The notes under the pieces were generated by a model. It did not search any database and was not told the DNA's origin. It saw only the letters and a program-made list of their open reading frames with translations. The position numbers were made by a program, and so were the translations under genes. From Bacillota bacterium (GTDB lineage Bacteria > Bacillota > Limnochordia > DTU080), in the NCBI GenBank assembly GCA_012838035.1, contig DUQB01000092.1, positions 1-35,894 on the forward strand: 35,894 nt of DNA, given 5' to 3'. Shown piece by piece: positions 32,773 through 35,894 of this stretch; position 1 is the first letter of the stretch, and every line of letters begins with the position of its first letter.

Positions 32773-35535
32773 ATGTCTACCAGAAAGATCATGAACATTT
32801 TGGCCCTATGCATAGTGCTTTTCGCGCTGTTCACGGTTGTATCGGCACAAGCAGCAGACGGAAACTTGGTGTTGAACAAGCCGGTCACCACCTCTTTCGC
32901 CGCTGCTGGTAATCCCGGTAGTAATGCAGTGGATAACAGCGCCTCCACTCATTGGCGTGTAGGCGTTACCGAAGGTGAGATCTGGCTTATCGTCGATTTA
33001 GGCCGACCAATGCCGTTCGATAGTTACAAACTGGAAGTTTATGGCTATCCGTATATGCGCGGGTACAAGTTCCAGTACTCAGATGATGGTGAGAATTGGT
33101 CCGATGCTATGGAGAAGATCGGCGAGGTTTTGCGTGATGAAGCAGGTTCGTTCCCGCCCGTCACGGCCAGATATGTACGCTATGAGGCTCTGCGTAATGA
33201 TATCAAGACTTCCGCTGTTGGTCTGCGGAACTTCGAGTTGTACTATCACGGCGAACCGGTGTTAGGGCAACCGGCTGTTCCAATGACCCCTAAACAAAGT
33301 GTGCTCATGAACGGTGAACAGGTGCAACAAGCTGATTTTTTTGCTCCTGCCATTCAAAATGTTCAGGACTTATCAGCTGATAAAATCTATCCTCAAGGCC
33401 GCATCTTTCCCTTTGGTGGGTACTCAGGTGTTGCGCTACGCGATAAAGCTAATTACTTCACCCTCCATGGACCTGTATATGGTGATGCGAATCACACGAT
33501 GCTAGCCAACGCCGAGGCGGCGGACATGTACGCCATTTATACTGTGGGCATACCGATCAATTTTCTAGAAGCCACGGGAGGTCCGGCAACAGATCTCACT
33601 CCTGAACAGATTGCAGCTGAAATTAAGCGACAGGTCACAGCGGTTGTAGATAACAATAACTTGGCCTGGTGGTATGTAATGCCTGAGGAGCTGCGGCCAT
33701 GGCGTAGCGAAGAGATGCAGTATTTAGATATTGTGACGCGCACGATTCGTGAAAACGATCCCCAAGGTAGACCTATCTGGATGTATGATCCAGGGCATCG
33801 CACCTACACGAATTTGTCATTGACAGCTCAATATCTAGATATTCTCGGTAAAGGTATGTATACCAACTACTCGGGTCAGCTAGAGCATCGTATCTGGGTC
33901 CGATGGACTCTCGAGCAACAGCTGCAAGCGCTAGAACTCAAAGGCCGCCCTGGGGCTATCCCAATTGGGGTACCCGAAATGTTTCAGGAGCCTTCCCCGC
34001 AAGATGTAGAGAAAATACCGAGCTGGGTGCGCCACGACGTTTACTTAGCGCTCGTCTGTGGGGCGAAAGGGATCGTTGTATTTTCGCTGGGCCAGCGCAG
34101 CGGGTTTTCACAAAGCTCTTGGCAGGCTTACTACGATGCTTATGCGCAGACGGCTCTCGAACTCAATGGTGAGCGCCAATTAGGTCAGGTATTCCTCTTT
34201 GGAGAGCCTCGTCACGACTTACAACTCACCATTACCAGCGGAGAGAAGATCGTATCGCCCAGACAAAAAACAGGTGTTATCGATGACATTATCCCCTACG
34301 ACTCTGTGTCAATGGCCAACATCGCCTATGGTACCGATCGCTATTTGTTTCTCGTTAACTCTTCAGAAGAGCCGGTTGAAGTGCTTATCGAGGGATTTCC
34401 AGAAGAGACCTTCTATGTACGTGATGCATTTACCGGAGACCCCCTGCCTAGCTTCTCTGCAGCAGTTACGCTTACGCTGCCAGGGCTAGGCGTGAAGGGG
34501 TTCCAATTGACGCAAGGGTATGCGAATATTATGGCGCCCCAACACGGCACGACCCTGGTTCAACCACAAATACCTGTAGAAATAAGCACTCCAGGTCTAT
34601 CGTTGCGCACAGTCCAGGTGTCTTTAGATGGTGCGATTATCTATGAAGGTACTGCTCTACCAGCCAACCTTGTTTTGCAGACAGCAGAGCTGGCCATTGG
34701 TAATCACCAACTGGTGGTAGTGGTTACCGATGATCATGAGCGCACATACACCTCCAGAGCGAGCTTTGATGTAGAACACCTCCGTATCACCTACCCTGAG
34801 CAGGCCCGAGGGACAGCCCTAAAAGGGGTTACTGTGTTTACGCTTCACCCTGGTGTCGCTCCGACCGATATCCAGAGTGCCGATATCCACTTGGTTTCCA
34901 TCGTTAACGGCGAAAGACAGACTGTTCATCAGCTTTACTCAGGCATCAGTCTACCTTCTGTTCTTGAGGTAGACACAACTCAATTCACAGATGGAGCTTA
35001 TGAACTCGAAATCAACTTAAGCTTGAAGAGCCGACTGGTAACCAGCTATGTCCAGCGCCTGGTGATAGATAACTGGGATACCTTAGAAGACCCACTGCTA
35101 CCCCCAACCACATCCGCCTGGTTTGGTAATACAGATCAGCTAAAAGCGTTTGATCGTTCCGAGGGCTGGGAGTTTACTGGAGCTACACCGGAGCTATTCT
35201 ATGGAGACACTGAGCGAATGCGGCGTCGGGCTGCTACAGATGAGTATGTTATTTGGCGATTGCCCGGGCTCCAGCGTTTCGAGTTTACTTTCTATATACA
35301 AACTGCCAAACCAGAACAACAAATCACCATTTCTGTATCCGCTGATGGCACTTACTGGTCAGATACTCTCTTTACGCTACAAGAAGTAGAGCACGATGAC
35401 AGGGGATGGAGCAAGGTGCTTGTGGAAGGTATTGTCCCCTCAGATGTATTAGCCGAGTATATTCGATTGACTTTGTCAGGAGATGGTGTTTATCACAACG
35501 AGTTAGGAAATGTGTTCTTAGTAGGTCGTAAGTGA
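32773..35535 (+). CDS. Large secreted protein with N-terminal discoidin (F5/8 type C) domain
   Basis: The product is 920 residues from the ATG at 32773, nine bases after AAAGGAG; an ATG three codons earlier touches that site. The signal peptide is about 1-28, ending SAQA before ADGN. Residues about 30-155 form a discoidin/CBM32-like glycan-binding domain (LNKPVTTSFAAAG, AVDNSASTHWRVG, WLIVDLGRP, ARYVRYEAL). About 185-480 looks like a TIM-barrel enzyme-like region (WWYVMPEELRPW, RPIWMYDPGHR, GAKGIVVFSLGQ) of no family I can name. The rest is a series of beta modules. There are no membrane anchors. CCG triplets are clearly rarer after about 33,290 than before, so the gene may be a mosaic. A role in glycan binding or degradation is likely. 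Confidence 0.85.
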   Translation: MSTRKIMNILALCIVLFALFTVVSAQAADGNLVLNKPVTTSFAAAGNPGSNAVDNSASTHWRVGVTEGEIWLIVDLGRPMPFDSYKLEVYGYPYMRGYKFQYSDDGENWSDAMEKIGEVLRDEAGSFPPVTARYVRYEALRNDIKTSAVGLRNFELYYHGEPVLGQPAVPMTPKQSVLMNGEQVQQADFFAPAIQNVQDLSADKIYPQGRIFPFGGYSGVALRDKANYFTLHGPVYGDANHTMLANAEAADMYAIYTVGIPINFLEATGGPATDLTPEQIAAEIKRQVTAVVDNNNLAWWYVMPEELRPWRSEEMQYLDIVTRTIRENDPQGRPIWMYDPGHRTYTNLSLTAQYLDILGKGMYTNYSGQLEHRIWVRWTLEQQLQALELKGRPGAIPIGVPEMFQEPSPQDVEKIPSWVRHDVYLALVCGAKGIVVFSLGQRSGFSQSSWQAYYDAYAQTALELNGERQLGQVFLFGEPRHDLQLTITSGEKIVSPRQKTGVIDDIIPYDSVSMANIAYGTDRYLFLVNSSEEPVEVLIEGFPEETFYVRDAFTGDPLPSFSAAVTLTLPGLGVKGFQLTQGYANIMAPQHGTTLVQPQIPVEISTPGLSLRTVQVSLDGAIIYEGTALPANLVLQTAELAIGNHQLVVVVTDDHERTYTSRASFDVEHLRITYPEQARGTALKGVTVFTLHPGVAPTDIQSADIHLVSIVNGERQTVHQLYSGISLPSVLEVDTTQFTDGAYELEINLSLKSRLVTSYVQRLVIDNWDTLEDPLLPPTTSAWFGNTDQLKAFDRSEGWEFTGATPELFYGDTERMRRRAATDEYVIWRLPGLQRFEFTFYIQTAKPEQQITISVSADGTYWSDTLFTLQEVEHDDRGWSKVLVEGIVPSDVLAEYIRLTLSGDGVYHNELGNVFLVGRK

Positions 35536-35542
35536 TGAGATA

Positions 35543-35894
35543 GGTAGTGTCTCGTCAAGTGGTGTAAAATAAGTGACTCCAAACTACTAAAGTGCTACGC
35601 AACTTCTTGTTTTTTCTCCGGGGTCGGCTCCGTCTTGACCGCCGGCACTTGCAAAGACTCCTCGCTGAGGACGGTTAGACCGCCTCAATTATTGCCGCCT
35701 CGAGGCGGCTTTATTGCTTACAAACCTGCCGTAGAGAGCAGGGACATTGGGGCCAGATGAAAAACCCTCCTCTTTGGCCAAAATGAGTGAACGAATGTGG
35801 GAATCTCTCCAAAAGGGCCTAGCCAGCTCAACGAGAGAAACCGCATTACGCTCCTCCGCCCATGCCAAGAAGGGAGGGTTTTCATGCCTATCGT
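35543..35894 (-). mobile_element. Probable insertion-sequence end with transposase-like tail fragment
   Basis: Eight bases after the discoidin gene the sequence GTAGTGTCTCGTCAAGTGGT, continuing into GTAAAA (35546-35570), resembles the terminal repeats of IS256/mutator-type elements. Inside, a minus-strand 29-codon piece (35595-35684) reads like a basic-acidic protein tail (LSEESLQVP, KTEPTPEKKQEVA) with a stop directly upstream in frame. Near the right edge ATGAAAAACCCTCC (35757-35770) and GGAGGGTTTTCAT (35873-35885) form an inverted repeat. The element identity is inference; the other end is outside the window. Confidence 0.35.
35694..35709. terminator. Perfect 16-bp palindrome, possible short terminator
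   Basis: GCCGCCTCGAGGCGGC is followed by TTTATT on the plus strand and preceded by AATAATT. GAGGCGG is repeated 15 bases to the left in inverted form (CCGCCTC at 35680-35686). It could be a compact terminator, though the tight central turn means only six or seven pairs form. Confidence 0.4.

Noticed and set aside
1-35894. CRISPR array, tRNA or rRNA genes
   Set aside because: I saw no regularly spaced direct repeats, no cloverleaf with a GTTCRANTC arm and no rRNA-like blocks on either strand.

Overview
The window looks like a carbohydrate-scavenging island from a bacterium of the Bacillota type, probably one with an outer membrane. Strong AGGAGG-like ribosome sites precede almost every gene, several promoters carry a perfect TTGACA box, and GC is moderate by eye. 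All five ABC solute-binding proteins have signal peptides that end in an Ala-x-Ala type site and none has a lipobox cysteine. That suggests soluble periplasmic proteins, hence a diderm cell; diderm Bacillota such as Limnochordia would fit. This placement is inference, since there is no rRNA or other taxonomic marker here.

Left part (1-8.8 kb): a LacI-type regulator cut by the window edge; a minus-strand run of binding protein 1, a URO-D-like protein, a large secreted metallophosphoesterase and a small secreted jelly-roll-like protein; a divergent second URO-D-like gene; and a DUF1868-type 2H phosphoesterase. Three promoters here (binding protein 1, URO-D 2, 2H phosphoesterase) share a LacI-type palindrome, consensus TATGATANCGNTATCATA, whose right half is also the -10 box. 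They look like one local regulon.

Middle (8.8-18 kb): a very long beta-CASP metallo-beta-lactamase nuclease with a duplicated, unrecognised C-terminal module; a roughly 1 kb stretch of decayed coding sequence; a GntR/FadR regulator; a second large metallophosphoesterase paralogous to the first; and binding protein 2.

Right-middle (18-23 kb): a ZIP metal transporter, a TIM-barrel amidohydrolase, and a coupled MFS transporter / APH-like kinase pair.

Right (23-35.9 kb): a second LacI regulator with binding protein 3; an endonuclease/exonuclease/phosphatase-fold enzyme; binding protein 4; a lone thiamine-binding-type small protein; binding protein 5 next to a GH26 glycosidase; a divergent CE15-like esterase; a large secreted discoidin-domain protein whose composition shifts after its first 170 codons; and a probable insertion-sequence edge.

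The genes fit uptake and trimming of plant-type polysaccharides (GH26, CE15, discoidin module) together with phosphoester hydrolysis (two metallophosphoesterases, EEP, 2H). No ABC permease or ATPase gene is present, so the binding proteins must work with membrane parts encoded elsewhere. Several decayed gene pieces (a TetR helix-turn-helix, a possible P-type ATPase tail, the 12.3-13.3 kb stretch) point to gene turnover.
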